Positions 52,495 through 61,533 of a DNA stretch of 64,000 bases are shown piece by piece. The position numbers and the translations under genes were made by a program. Below the pieces are notes generated by a model. It was not told the origin of the DNA and did no database searches. It worked only from the letters and a program-made list of their open reading frames with translations. How positions within the stretch are numbered: position 1 is the stretch's first letter; each line of letters starts with the position of its first letter. The stretch lies in contig NC_015380.1 in the NCBI RefSeq assembly GCF_000195085.1, positions 730,001-794,000 on the forward strand, in the 5' to 3' direction. The DNA comes from Candidatus Pelagibacter sp. IMCC9063. Its GTDB lineage: Bacteria > Pseudomonadota > Alphaproteobacteria > Pelagibacterales > Pelagibacteraceae.

Positions 52495-53505
52495 ATGAAA
52501 AAAATAATCGTACTTTTTAGTACAGCAGTATTTCTTTTCACGTCTGCGGGAATGTCTTTTGCGAAAACGCTAAAAGCAAGTCACCAATGGCCTGGAACAA
52601 AGAATGCAAAAACAGGCAAGTATGACGCTCGTCACGAAATGGTGCAAATCATTGCTGATGAAATGAAGAAAGCAAACGTTGGTATAGATGTTAGAGTTTA
52701 TCCAGCTAAGTCTTTATACAAACCAAAAGAGCAGTGGAAACCTATGACTACTGGACAGCTTGATATTTCGGCTTTCCCTTTAGCATACGCTGCTAAATTT
52801 CACCCAGAATTTGATATTACTTTGATGCCTGGAATTGTGAAAAATCATAAACATGCATTAGCAATTAACAAGTCTCCATTTATGGATACTATCAGAAAAA
52901 TTATGGATGACGCAGGCGTTATCGTTTTATCTGATGCTTGGTTAGCTGGTGGATTTGTTTCTAAAAAAAATTGCATCACAGATCCTAGTACAGTTAAAGG
53001 ACAAGTATTTAGAGCTGCAGGAAAAGCATTTAATCAAATGTTAGAAGCTGCAGGAGCTGGTATTCAAGGAATGCCTTCTTCAGCTATTTACAACGGTCTT
53101 CAAACTGGAGTATTGGATGGAGCAAACACTAGTTCTGGAAGTTTTGTATCATACAGAATTTACGAACAAGTTAAGTGTGCTACACCTCCAGGAAAATACG
53201 GATTGTGGTTTATGTATGAGCCAATTCTAATGTCTAAACAATCTTTCAATTCATTGAATGCAAAACAACAGAAAGCATTAATGAAAGCTGGAAAGAAAGC
53301 TGAAAAATTTATGACAAAATCAGCTGCTAAATTAGACTCAGATATGGAAAAAGCTTACAAGAGTGCAGGTGTTAAACTAGCTTACATGACTAAAGCAGAT
53401 CATGCAGCTTGGGTAGCATTAGCAAAAAAATCTTCGTTTGCTAAATTTGTAGAAAAAGTACCGACTGGACAAAAGTTAATTGACCAGGCTTTAGCGGTAA
53501 AATAA
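52495..53505 (+). CDS. TRAP transporter substrate-binding protein (DctP family)
   Basis: A 336-residue secreted binding protein with signal peptide (LFSTAVFLFTSAGMSFA). DVRVYPAKSLYKPKEQWKPM near residue 60 and GQVFRAAGKAFNQMLEAAGA near 165 fit the DctP family, including the conserved Arg that binds the carboxylate. It captures an organic acid in the periplasm. A strong terminator separates it from dctQ, which should leave it in excess over the permease. Confidence 0.9.
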   Translation: MKKIIVLFSTAVFLFTSAGMSFAKTLKASHQWPGTKNAKTGKYDARHEMVQIIADEMKKANVGIDVRVYPAKSLYKPKEQWKPMTTGQLDISAFPLAYAAKFHPEFDITLMPGIVKNHKHALAINKSPFMDTIRKIMDDAGVIVLSDAWLAGGFVSKKNCITDPSTVKGQVFRAAGKAFNQMLEAAGAGIQGMPSSAIYNGLQTGVLDGANTSSGSFVSYRIYEQVKCATPPGKYGLWFMYEPILMSKQSFNSLNAKQQKALMKAGKKAEKFMTKSAAKLDSDMEKAYKSAGVKLAYMTKADHAAWVALAKKSSFAKFVEKVPTGQKLIDQALAVK

Positions 53506-53519
53506 ATAATTGAAATTAA

Positions 53520-53554
53520 TACCCCTGCCTTGTAAGAGGCAGGGGTATTTTTTT
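53520..53554 (+). terminator. Intrinsic terminator between the TRAP binding-protein and permease genes
   Basis: ACCCCTGCCT and AGGCAGGGGT form a perfect 10-bp GC-rich stem (11 with the flanking T-A pair), loop TGTAAG, followed by seven Ts. dctQ starts 3 bases later, so its transcription requires read-through. Confidence 0.93.
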
Positions 53555-53556
53555 AT

Positions 53557-54054
53557 ATGATCGATAAATATTTAGAAATCACAAAAAAGATTGCTACTGC
53601 TTGTGGTGTGTTTGCTGCGGCAAGCATCATGCTATCTATTGTTATTGTTACAGAGTTAGTATTTGAAAGATATATATTTGGAAATGCTATTACCTGGCAA
53701 CCAGAGCTTGTCACACACTTACTTGTTGCCTCTACTTTTATTGGTAGTGCTTATGTTTTTGCGGAAAATGGTCATGTGAATATGGACTATTTTTATACTT
53801 TTTTAAGTGAAAAAGGAGTTACGATTCTAAAAATTTCAACCTCCTTACTTTGTTTAATCTTTTTTTTAGTTTTACTTTATGTCTCTTACGAGATTGTTTC
53901 AGAAGCCTTTCTTAAAAATTATGACACAGGAACTGTTTGGGGTCCTCCACTGTGGATACCTTACTCATCAATGTTAATTGGAGCAATGCTTATGACTATG
54001 GCTTATGTCGGAGAGCTTTTGAAACTTGGTAGAAGACTGAAGGAGTTAAGTTAA
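53557..54054 (+). CDS. TRAP transporter small permease (DctQ family)
   Basis: A 165-residue membrane protein with four helices and the DctQ sequence RYIFGNAITWQPELVTHLLV near residue 32, where Trp and Glu are conserved. It pairs with DctM to form the sodium-driven transporter. It begins 3 bases after the T run of the terminator and overlaps dctM by one base. Confidence 0.9.
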   Translation: MIDKYLEITKKIATACGVFAAASIMLSIVIVTELVFERYIFGNAITWQPELVTHLLVASTFIGSAYVFAENGHVNMDYFYTFLSEKGVTILKISTSLLCLIFFLVLLYVSYEIVSEAFLKNYDTGTVWGPPLWIPYSSMLIGAMLMTMAYVGELLKLGRRLKELS

Positions 54055-55397
54055 TGATTGAAAATATGGATCCATTAACATTAGGAGCCATTGTGGGGAT
54101 ATTTACTGTGATGATTTTATTCTCAGGAATTCCAATTGCTTTTGGCTTATGTGTTATTTCTTTAATTTTTTTAGTTGCAGCAGAAGGATTTCAAATTATT
54201 GGAGTCTATGCAGAAACATTTTATGCTGGAATAAATTCGTTTGTTTTACTCTCTATTCCAATGTTTATTTTAATGGGTATGGCGGTAGCACATTCGCCCG
54301 CAGGTAAGGATCTTTATACTGGCTTAGATAGATGGTTATGGAGACTCCCAGGAGGATTGGTAATTTCAAATATTGGTGCTTGCGCAGTTTTTGCTGCTCT
54401 TAGTGGTTCAAGTCCTGCAACTTGTGCTGCCATTGGAACCATGGGAATACCTGAGATGAGAGCTAGAGGATACTCAGCCAGACTTGCCACAGGATGTATA
54501 GCGGCAGGGGGGACTCTTGGTGTTTTAATTCCACCTAGTATTGTTTTAATTGTTTATGGTCTTGCTACAGGAACTTCAATTGGAAGATTATTTTTAGCTG
54601 GTATTATTCCAGGTTTATTACTCGCTTTCTTGTTTATGTTTTGGGCGTATATTTACGCGTACTTTATAGACAAAGATTCTGCAGCTCGTTTAAAAGACAG
54701 AACACCTCCTACCTTAAAAGAGAAGCTTGAGGTTCTACCTAGAGTTTTACCCTTTCTAGCAATTGTTGCTGGAGTTCTTTATGTTCTTTATGGAGGAGTT
54801 GCCACACCTTCAGAAGCGTCAGGCGTTGGAGCTTTTCTTGTTTTTGTAATGATAGCTGTAGTCTATAAAATTTATCAGCCAAAGAAAATATGGGACATTG
54901 TAAAAATTTCAATGAAAGAAAGTGTAATGATTATGTTTATCATTGCAGCGTCATATATTTTTGCTTTTAGCCTTTCCACTTTGTATGTAACCCAATCTAT
55001 TGCCCAGGTGGTAGTAGAGATGGGGTTAAATAAGTGGCTATTATTTTTTTATATTAATATTTTTTTACTAGTGTGCGGTTTCTTTTTACCACCAGTTGCG
55101 GTGATTGTTATGACCTCATCAATTTTACTACCAATCCTTACTGATTTTGGATTTGACCCTTATTGGTTTGCAATTGTATTTACTATTAATATGGAGATAG
55201 GTTTAATTACCCCTCCAGTAGGACTTAATTTATATATAATTAAAGGAATTACACCTGATGTCAGTTTGGGTGAAATATTAAAAGGATCCATTCCGTTTAT
55301 AGGAATGATGATACTTTGTATCTTGATATTGTGTATTTTTCCAGAGATTGTTACATGGTTACCAGACAAACTTATGGGAAAAGATGCTGGATTTTAA
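54054..55397 (+). CDS. TRAP transporter large permease (DctM family)
   Basis: A 447-residue protein with about twelve helices. SIPMFILMGMAVAHSPAGKDLY near residue 67, GACAVFAALSGSSPATCAAIG and the second-half LPPVAVIVMTSSILLPIL and GLITPPVGLNLYI are DctM hallmarks. It is the transport channel of the operon. Its last 14 bases overlap the malonyl-CoA decarboxylase start. Confidence 0.93.
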   Translation: MIENMDPLTLGAIVGIFTVMILFSGIPIAFGLCVISLIFLVAAEGFQIIGVYAETFYAGINSFVLLSIPMFILMGMAVAHSPAGKDLYTGLDRWLWRLPGGLVISNIGACAVFAALSGSSPATCAAIGTMGIPEMRARGYSARLATGCIAAGGTLGVLIPPSIVLIVYGLATGTSIGRLFLAGIIPGLLLAFLFMFWAYIYAYFIDKDSAARLKDRTPPTLKEKLEVLPRVLPFLAIVAGVLYVLYGGVATPSEASGVGAFLVFVMIAVVYKIYQPKKIWDIVKISMKESVMIMFIIAASYIFAFSLSTLYVTQSIAQVVVEMGLNKWLLFFYINIFLLVCGFFLPPVAVIVMTSSILLPILTDFGFDPYWFAIVFTINMEIGLITPPVGLNLYIIKGITPDVSLGEILKGSIPFIGMMILCILILCIFPEIVTWLPDKLMGKDAGF

Positions 55398-56685
55398 AAA
55401 AATTATAAGTTCCATTGCTGATGTTGGAAAAGGCATATTAGGAAAAAAATTTTCTGAAAAAAGAGACTTGCCAACCTTGGTCCAGCTTTGTGATGATCTT
55501 ATTTCATACAAAGGAACCGCTTCAGGAATTGCAATTGCAAGAGAAATTAGTGAGATTTATAAAATTTTAGACAAAGAGCAAAAGTTAAATTTCTTTTTAA
55601 CTATCAATGAAAAATTTAAGCCAAATTTAAAATCAATTGATGAGGAAATATCTACTTACTCAAAAGATAAGAGTAAATTCAATTTAGATAATTTAGGAAA
55701 TACTATCGAGGGAAATAGACAAGAGCTTATTCGTAGAATGAACATGGCTCCAGACGGAACATCTGTATTAGTGTCTATGCGTGAAGACTTAATTGATTTT
55801 AGCAAAACTAATGTAGAGTTAAAAGACTTTGATCAAGACATGAGACATCTGTTTAAGTCTTGGTTTAATCCTGGCTTTTTAAGGTTAGAACGCATTACCT
55901 GGGAAACCAAAGCTGCAGTCTTAGAAAAAATAATTAAATATGAAAAAGTTCATAAAATTTTAGATATGAATGATTTAAAAAGAAGATTGCAAGAAGATAG
56001 AAGATTTTTTGCATATTTTCACCCAGTTCTAGCAGATGAACCTTTGATTTTTGTACAAGTAGCATTTGGAGATGGTCTTGGAAAATCAATACAAGATATT
56101 ATGAAACCTATTACAGGAAATTTTGAAAAATCTAATACTGCAACATTTTACTCAATTAGCAATTGCCAAGAAGGCCTGATGAGAGTTACTTTGGGAAATT
56201 TTTTAATTAAAAGAGTAGTACATGAAATTCAATCAGAAAATTCTAACATCAAAAATTTTGGTACGTTATCTCCCTTACCTGGGTTTGCAGATTGGTTTAA
56301 AAGTTTAAGTGATAATAAATTAGCAAATATCTTAAAAAATTACGATATAGCAAAAGTTGCCTTTCTAAAATCAGATACGGTAAAACTTGGAGATCAAAGA
56401 ATTGTAGAAGAAAAAGAAGCTATTAAAAAAATCGTCGTGCATTATTTGCTTAATGAAAAAAATAAAAATCAACCTCTAAATCCGGTTTCAAGATTTCACC
56501 TTGGTAATGGAGCAAGCATAGAAGATGTAATTATCAACGGAAATGTATCTGATTATGGCTACCAAGAATCTTTTGGAATTATGGTAAATTATATTTATCA
56601 TTTAAATAAATTGGAAAAAATCCACGAAGACTTTGCTAGTAAAAAAATTATTTCTTACTCTGATAAAATTAAAAAATATGTCTAA
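55384..56685 (+). CDS. Malonyl-CoA decarboxylase
   Basis: A 433-residue enzyme from the ATG at 55384, which has GGGAAAA just upstream; an earlier in-frame ATG at 55348 lies inside dctM. Family features include LERITWETKAAVLEKIIKYE, RRFFAYFHPVLADEPLIFVQV, FYSISNCQEGL and the catalytic-region FHLGNGASIEDV near the C-terminus. It converts malonyl-CoA to acetyl-CoA. Coupled to a TRAP transporter and opposite a CoA-transferase, it makes a plausible malonate-use module. Confidence 0.92.
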   Translation: MLDFKKIISSIADVGKGILGKKFSEKRDLPTLVQLCDDLISYKGTASGIAIAREISEIYKILDKEQKLNFFLTINEKFKPNLKSIDEEISTYSKDKSKFNLDNLGNTIEGNRQELIRRMNMAPDGTSVLVSMREDLIDFSKTNVELKDFDQDMRHLFKSWFNPGFLRLERITWETKAAVLEKIIKYEKVHKILDMNDLKRRLQEDRRFFAYFHPVLADEPLIFVQVAFGDGLGKSIQDIMKPITGNFEKSNTATFYSISNCQEGLMRVTLGNFLIKRVVHEIQSENSNIKNFGTLSPLPGFADWFKSLSDNKLANILKNYDIAKVAFLKSDTVKLGDQRIVEEKEAIKKIVVHYLLNEKNKNQPLNPVSRFHLGNGASIEDVIINGNVSDYGYQESFGIMVNYIYHLNKLEKIHEDFASKKIISYSDKIKKYV

Positions 56686-57673
56686 AATCAATAGAACAGT
56701 TTCTGTTGCCCCTATGATGGATTGCACCGATAGGCATGATCGTTACTTCTTACGTCTGATTAGCAAAAACGTACTTCTCTATACAGAAATGGTTTCAACT
56801 GGAGCTGCTTTAAATGGAGATCGTGAAAAAGTATTGGGTTTTAATAATTTTGAAAAACCTTTGGCTTTACAAGTGGGCGGATCGAATAAAAATGATTTAG
56901 CAGAAGTAGCTAAGATTGCCGAAGATATGGGTTATGATGAAATTAATATTAATCTTGGCTGTCCAAGTAAAAAAGTACAAAAAAACCAATTTGGCGCTTG
57001 TTTAATTAAAGAACCAGATTTAGTTGCAGATTGTATTGATTCCATGGTGAATGCTTGCAAGATTCCTGTAACAGCAAAAACAAGAATTGGTTACGATGAT
57101 GTGGAAGAGTTCAATTATTTAAATTCTTTTGTAAACAAAATGTCGAATGCTGGATGCAAGACTGTTATTTTGCATGCACGAAGAGCGATTTTAAAAGGAT
57201 TGTCTCCTAAGGAAAACTTAAATATTCCAAAGTTAAATTACCCAATGGTGAATCAAATTAAACAAGAAAATCCTAATTTAGAAATTATCATTAATGGTGG
57301 GATCACAGAATGTTCGGAAATAAAAGAACATTTATTACATGTAGATGGAGTTATGATTGGAAGAAAAATTTATCAATCACCCTATTTTTTGGCCGATATA
57401 GAACGAGAAATTTTTAATAATTCTGAAATTTTAACGAGAGCTCAAATTGTAGAAGAAATAGTAAAGTATGTTTCTTATGAGGTGCAAAAAGGAACGAGAG
57501 TTAATCAAATAATGAGGCATACAGTGGGTTTGTACCATGGTCAAAAAGGCTCTACTGAATGGAAACGGTATTTGTCTAACAATATGATGGCAAGAGATTC
57601 TGATTTTCAAAAAGTAAACCATATATTAGAGATTGTTCAAAATAATGAAAAAGAAAAAATAGCAGTTTCATGA
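56678..57673 (+). CDS. dusA: tRNA-dihydrouridine synthase (DusA type)
   Basis: An FMN enzyme reducing uridines of the tRNA D-loop. From the ATG at 56678 it has 331 residues and opens SKINRTVSVAPMMDCTDRH; the earlier ATG at 56633 lies within the previous gene. INLGCPSKKVQKNQFGACLI contains the catalytic Cys, and HARRAILKGLSPKENLNIP is a DusA-specific block. It overlaps malonyl-CoA decarboxylase by 8 bases and the FAH gene by 4. Confidence 0.93.
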   Translation: MSKINRTVSVAPMMDCTDRHDRYFLRLISKNVLLYTEMVSTGAALNGDREKVLGFNNFEKPLALQVGGSNKNDLAEVAKIAEDMGYDEININLGCPSKKVQKNQFGACLIKEPDLVADCIDSMVNACKIPVTAKTRIGYDDVEEFNYLNSFVNKMSNAGCKTVILHARRAILKGLSPKENLNIPKLNYPMVNQIKQENPNLEIIINGGITECSEIKEHLLHVDGVMIGRKIYQSPYFLADIEREIFNNSEILTRAQIVEEIVKYVSYEVQKGTRVNQIMRHTVGLYHGQKGSTEWKRYLSNNMMARDSDFQKVNHILEIVQNNEKEKIAVS

Positions 57674-58356
57674 ATAGTTTAATTGTACCTGAGCCAAAAT
57701 TAACTTTAATTCCTATTAAAGATTCTTCTCAACAATTTCCTGTTAGAAGAATTTATTGCATTGGAAGAAATTATGCAGATCATGCAATTGAAATGGGCTT
57801 TGATCCCAACAAAGAAGATCCCTTCTTTTTTCAAAAAAATGGAGATAACATAGACACTTCAGGTAATTTTCCATATCCTCCAGAAACTTTAGATGTTCAT
57901 TATGAGATAGAATTGGTGGTTGCGCTTAAGAGTGGTGGATCTAATATTTCTTTATCAGAATCCTATAAGCATGTATTAGGATTTGGAGTTGGTTTGGATA
58001 TGACCAGAAGAGATTTGCAAGGACAGGCAAAAAAAACAGGAAGACCCTGGGAAATTGGAAAGGCATTTGAGCATTCTGCCCCTATGGGAAAATTAAGTCT
58101 TATAGAAAAATCTGGAACTATGGAAAGCGGACCCATTACTTTAAAAGTAAATGGTGAAATTAAACAGCAAGGTGATCTCAATATGATGATTTGGAAAATA
58201 CCTGAAATGATTTCACATTTATCTAAATATTACACATTACAAGCTGGAGATTTAATTATGACAGGAACTCCTGCTGGTGTTGGACCTGTCCAAAAAGGAG
58301 ATTATTTAGAAGGTTCAATTGGCAAACTAAGTAATTTAGCTGTTAAAGTCGTTTAA
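57670..58356 (+). CDS. Fumarylacetoacetate hydrolase (FAH) family protein
   Basis: A 228-residue FAH-family protein with IYCIGRNYADHAIEMG near residue 28, the metal-binding acid pattern HYEIELVVAL, and the C-terminal GDLIMTGTPAGVGPVQKGD. Members hydrolyse acylpyruvates or decarboxylate oxaloacetate. The short length fits acylpyruvase/oxaloacetate decarboxylase (FAHD1-like) rather than true fumarylacetoacetase. It starts within the dusA stop (ATGA). Confidence 0.9.
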   Translation: MNSLIVPEPKLTLIPIKDSSQQFPVRRIYCIGRNYADHAIEMGFDPNKEDPFFFQKNGDNIDTSGNFPYPPETLDVHYEIELVVALKSGGSNISLSESYKHVLGFGVGLDMTRRDLQGQAKKTGRPWEIGKAFEHSAPMGKLSLIEKSGTMESGPITLKVNGEIKQQGDLNMMIWKIPEMISHLSKYYTLQAGDLIMTGTPAGVGPVQKGDYLEGSIGKLSNLAVKVV

Positions 58357-58405
58357 TATTCTTATACTAAAATTTAAAATTCATAGTAATGATAATCTAT
58401 AAAAA

Positions 58406-59242
58406 ATGTTTACTGTTTTAAGCCCATCCGAATTAACCTCATTAATAATTGTCTTGGCAGTGGCAGCATCTGTCTCAGGATTTATTGCTGGTTTGTTAGG
58501 AGTAGGAGGAGGCATTATAATGGTCCCAGCATTATATTATGCTTTCACAGTTATGGACTTTGATGTTGCAACTAGAATGCACTTATCTTTAGGAACATCA
58601 CTGGCAATCATTATACCGACCTCGATCATGTCTGCTAAGACCCATATGAAATTTAATGCTGTTGATTTTAGATTAATAAAATCTTTCGGAATTTTTATTG
58701 TCTTAGGTGTAATACTCGGAACAGTGTTGGCTTCTAATTTAAAAACACCTCCTCTAATATTATTCTTTTCTGTCTTTGCTTTTTTAGTAGGATTATTTTT
58801 TATTTTTTTTCGAGAAAAAGTTGGAGCAAATCCGAAACCAATATCACAAACGTTTAAAGCTGTAATTGGAATGGGTTTAGGTTTTTTTGCTGTTCCTCTC
58901 GGCATTGGAGGCGGCTCACTAGGTGTTCCAGCAATGAGATTATTTGGCTATCCTATTAAAATTGCCATAGGAACGTCAGCGGCAATAGGATTCCTAATTT
59001 CTATTTTTGGAGCTAGCAGCATGTCTTTTAGCGGATACTTTTTTGATGTAGTGAATACTCCACTGAGTTTAGGTTATGTAAATTTACCAGGTTTTTTAGT
59101 ATTTGTTCCTGTGACTATGTTTATGGCTCCAATTGGAGCAAGATTAGCACATCGGATTGAAAAAACATTGCTTAGCAAAGTATTTGGTGTGTTTCTTTTA
59201 ATTATTGCTATCCGTTCTTTCTATGAATACCTTCAGCTTTAA
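58406..59242 (+). CDS. TauE/SafE family membrane transporter
   Basis: A 278-residue membrane protein with the two-fold TauE/SafE repeat: GFIAGLLGVGGGIIMVPALY near residue 25 and FFAVPLGIGGGSLGVPAMRL near 155. Such proteins export sulfite or organosulfonates. It is the most canonical of the three TauE/SafE proteins in the window. The following LysE-type gene starts inside its end. Confidence 0.9.
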   Translation: MFTVLSPSELTSLIIVLAVAASVSGFIAGLLGVGGGIIMVPALYYAFTVMDFDVATRMHLSLGTSLAIIIPTSIMSAKTHMKFNAVDFRLIKSFGIFIVLGVILGTVLASNLKTPPLILFFSVFAFLVGLFFIFFREKVGANPKPISQTFKAVIGMGLGFFAVPLGIGGGSLGVPAMRLFGYPIKIAIGTSAAIGFLISIFGASSMSFSGYFFDVVNTPLSLGYVNLPGFLVFVPVTMFMAPIGARLAHRIEKTLLSKVFGVFLLIIAIRSFYEYLQL

Positions 59243-59843
59243 TATCACTTTGTACCCGCTCTATATTCCTTTAATTCTTTTGTTGTTTGTAGGTAATTTT
59301 ACCCCAGGACCTAATAACATTATCGCTTCTTACTCTGGATTTCATTTTGGTTTTAAAAAAACGATTCCTCATATTTTAGGTGTCACCTTTGGTTGGCCGT
59401 CTTTAATTTTAGCTGTTAATTTTGGTTTAGTAATTATTTTTATAGAGTTTCCTATAGTTCAAAGAACAGTTGAAATATTAGGATCACTATTTCTTATTTA
59501 TTTAGCCTACACATTAATTAAGGTTAAATCGATAGAAGAAAAAGAGGTACAAAAACCAATGACGTTTTTAGCTTCTTATTTTTTTCAATTTATCAATCCA
59601 AAAGGAGTAGTCACAGCTATCATTGTTGTTTCGCAATTCATTGATACTGGTGAGAATTTCATTCAAGATACGATTGTAGTGTTTACTCTTACCCTAACAT
59701 CTGCCTTTCTTTCTATTTCTACCTGGGCTATTTTTGGAAAATATCTAAGATCTTTACTTAGTAGTAAGCTGTCTATTTCTCTTTTTAATTATTCTATGGC
59801 CAGTTTGTTAGTCCTTATTGTTGTTTTATTTTGGATAAAGTAA
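59223..59843 (+). CDS. LysE/RhtB family exporter
   Basis: A 206-residue six-helix exporter from the ATG at 59223. NFTPGPNNIIASYSGFHFGFK, PHILGVTFGWP and FFQFINPKGVVTAI are the RhtB-type motifs. It overlaps the TauE/SafE gene by 20 bases; an ATG 18 bases earlier is possible. Its pattern is close to the exporter at 35.3 kb. Amino acid or amine export is the family role; the substrate is unknown. Confidence 0.88.
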   Translation: MNTFSFNITLYPLYIPLILLLFVGNFTPGPNNIIASYSGFHFGFKKTIPHILGVTFGWPSLILAVNFGLVIIFIEFPIVQRTVEILGSLFLIYLAYTLIKVKSIEEKEVQKPMTFLASYFFQFINPKGVVTAIIVVSQFIDTGENFIQDTIVVFTLTLTSAFLSISTWAIFGKYLRSLLSSKLSISLFNYSMASLLVLIVVLFWIK

Positions 59844-59880
59844 AAACTGTTATACAATCTCTGTCCAAGCAAAGCTGAAT

Positions 59881-61071
59881 ATGAAAAATACAAACATAGT
59901 AATAACAAGTGCTTTTAGAACAGCCATTGGATCTTTTGGTGGAGCACTTGCACACCAGGCAGCCTCACACTTGGGCTCCTTAGTTATCAAGAGGTGTCTA
60001 GAGCATTCTGAGCTTAAGTCTGACGAAGTTGATATGGTTTATATGGGGCAGGTTCTTACCACAGGGGCAGGTCAAAACCCAGCAAGGCAGGCAGCTATAC
60101 ATGCGGGTATATCAAAAGAAAAAACAGCAACTACAATTAACCAAGTCTGCGGATCGGGTCTAGCTTCTGTAGCTTTAGCCTATAATTCAATTAAATGTGA
60201 AGATGGAACTATTATGATTGCGGGTGGACAAGAAAGCATGTCCAACTCCCCTCATTATATACATGTACGTGACGGAATTAAAATGGGAGATGGAAAAATA
60301 AAAGATTCTATGGTCATGGATGGATTATGGGACATTTATAATCAGTATCACATGGGCATTACAGCTGAAAATGTTTCTGAACAATTTAATATTTCAAGAA
60401 AGCAGCAAGATGAATTTGCAGCTTTGTCGCAAAAAAAAACTCATAACGCAATTGTTGCTAGAAAGTTTAAAGATGAAATTGTTCCAGTAATACTCAAAGT
60501 TAAAAAACAAGAAACTGTTTTTGAACAAGACGAACATCCAAAGATAGGATCTACAGTTGAAAAGCTTGGAACTTTAAGACCAGCCTTTAAAGAAAACGGT
60601 TCAGTTACCGCTGGTAATGCGTCTGGTTTGAATGATGGTGCAGCAGCAGTAGTATTAATGACAGAAGAAACTGCTAAGAAAAAAAATCTAAAACCCCTGG
60701 CTCGAATAGTTTCGTGGGCTCAATGTGGAGTAGATCCTTCTATAATGGGAACAGGACCTATTCCCGCTTCTAATTTGGCTTTAAAAAAAGCAGGATGGAG
60801 TAAAGACGATTTAGACTTAATTGAAACTAACGAGGCTTTTGCAGCACAAGCTATTGCAGTAAATAACGAATTGGGTTTTGATCTTGAGAAAGTTAATGTT
60901 AACGGAGGAGCGATTGCATTAGGCCATCCTATCGGGGCTTCTGGAGCAAGAATTTTAGTTACCCTAATTCACGAAATGCAAAAAAGAAAAGCTAAAAAAG
61001 GATTAGCAACCTTATGCATTGGTGGTGGTATGGGTATTGCCATGTGTATTGAAAATAATTTTTCTGATTAA
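59881..61071 (+). CDS. Acetyl-CoA acetyltransferase (thiolase)
   Basis: A 396-residue thiolase II. Nucleophile Cys90 lies in NQVCGSGLAS, the catalytic His in GGAIALGHPIGASGARI and the second Cys in LCIGGGMG. It interconverts two acetyl-CoA and acetoacetyl-CoA, or cleaves short 3-ketoacyl-CoAs. It could feed PHB-like storage, ketone-body use or degradation. No phaB or atoDA genes are adjacent, so direction is unknown. Confidence 0.95.
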   Translation: MKNTNIVITSAFRTAIGSFGGALAHQAASHLGSLVIKRCLEHSELKSDEVDMVYMGQVLTTGAGQNPARQAAIHAGISKEKTATTINQVCGSGLASVALAYNSIKCEDGTIMIAGGQESMSNSPHYIHVRDGIKMGDGKIKDSMVMDGLWDIYNQYHMGITAENVSEQFNISRKQQDEFAALSQKKTHNAIVARKFKDEIVPVILKVKKQETVFEQDEHPKIGSTVEKLGTLRPAFKENGSVTAGNASGLNDGAAAVVLMTEETAKKKNLKPLARIVSWAQCGVDPSIMGTGPIPASNLALKKAGWSKDDLDLIETNEAFAAQAIAVNNELGFDLEKVNVNGGAIALGHPIGASGARILVTLIHEMQKRKAKKGLATLCIGGGMGIAMCIENNFSD

Positions 61072-61107
61072 TAAACCCACATTGTTTTTTTTGAACTTGA
61101 AATATTA

Positions 61108-61533
61108 ATGGGGTATTTTACTCTTTTTTTTATTAGTTTTTTTGCAGCAACAATACTACCCGTTTCTTCTGAATTAACCTTATTAGGAATGGTATCTACC
61201 AAAACATACAGTATTTTTTTACTATTTCTTTTTGCAAGCTTAGGAAATATCTTGGGCTCTTGTGTGAATTGGTATTTAGGAATTCATTTTATTAAATTTA
61301 AAAATAAAAAATGGTTTCCTTTTTCGGATAAGCAAATTCAAAAATCTTCTTTTTGGTTTAATAAATACGGTCAGTGGTCCCTTTTTTTTGCTTGGGTTCC
61401 TTTTTTTGGAGATCCTTTAACTTTTGTTGCAGGAACACTGAAAACAAACTTTTTTAGATTTTTATTATTAGTTTCAATTGGTAAGTCTGCAAGATATCTT
61501 ATTTTAATTTATCTTTTAAATTATACCAGCTAA
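61108..61533 (+). CDS. YqaA/DedA-like membrane protein
   Basis: A 141-residue membrane protein of the VTT/SNARE-associated superfamily, YqaA subgroup. ATILPVSSELTLLGMV near residue 14, GNILGSCVNWYLG near 46 and WVPFFGDPLTFVAGTL near 95 are typical. DedA-type proteins act as lipid flippases; YqaA members are uncharacterised. Its end overlaps the convergent prpE by 18 bases. Confidence 0.83.
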   Translation: MGYFTLFFISFFAATILPVSSELTLLGMVSTKTYSIFLLFLFASLGNILGSCVNWYLGIHFIKFKNKKWFPFSDKQIQKSSFWFNKYGQWSLFFAWVPFFGDPLTFVAGTLKTNFFRFLLLVSIGKSARYLILIYLLNYTS

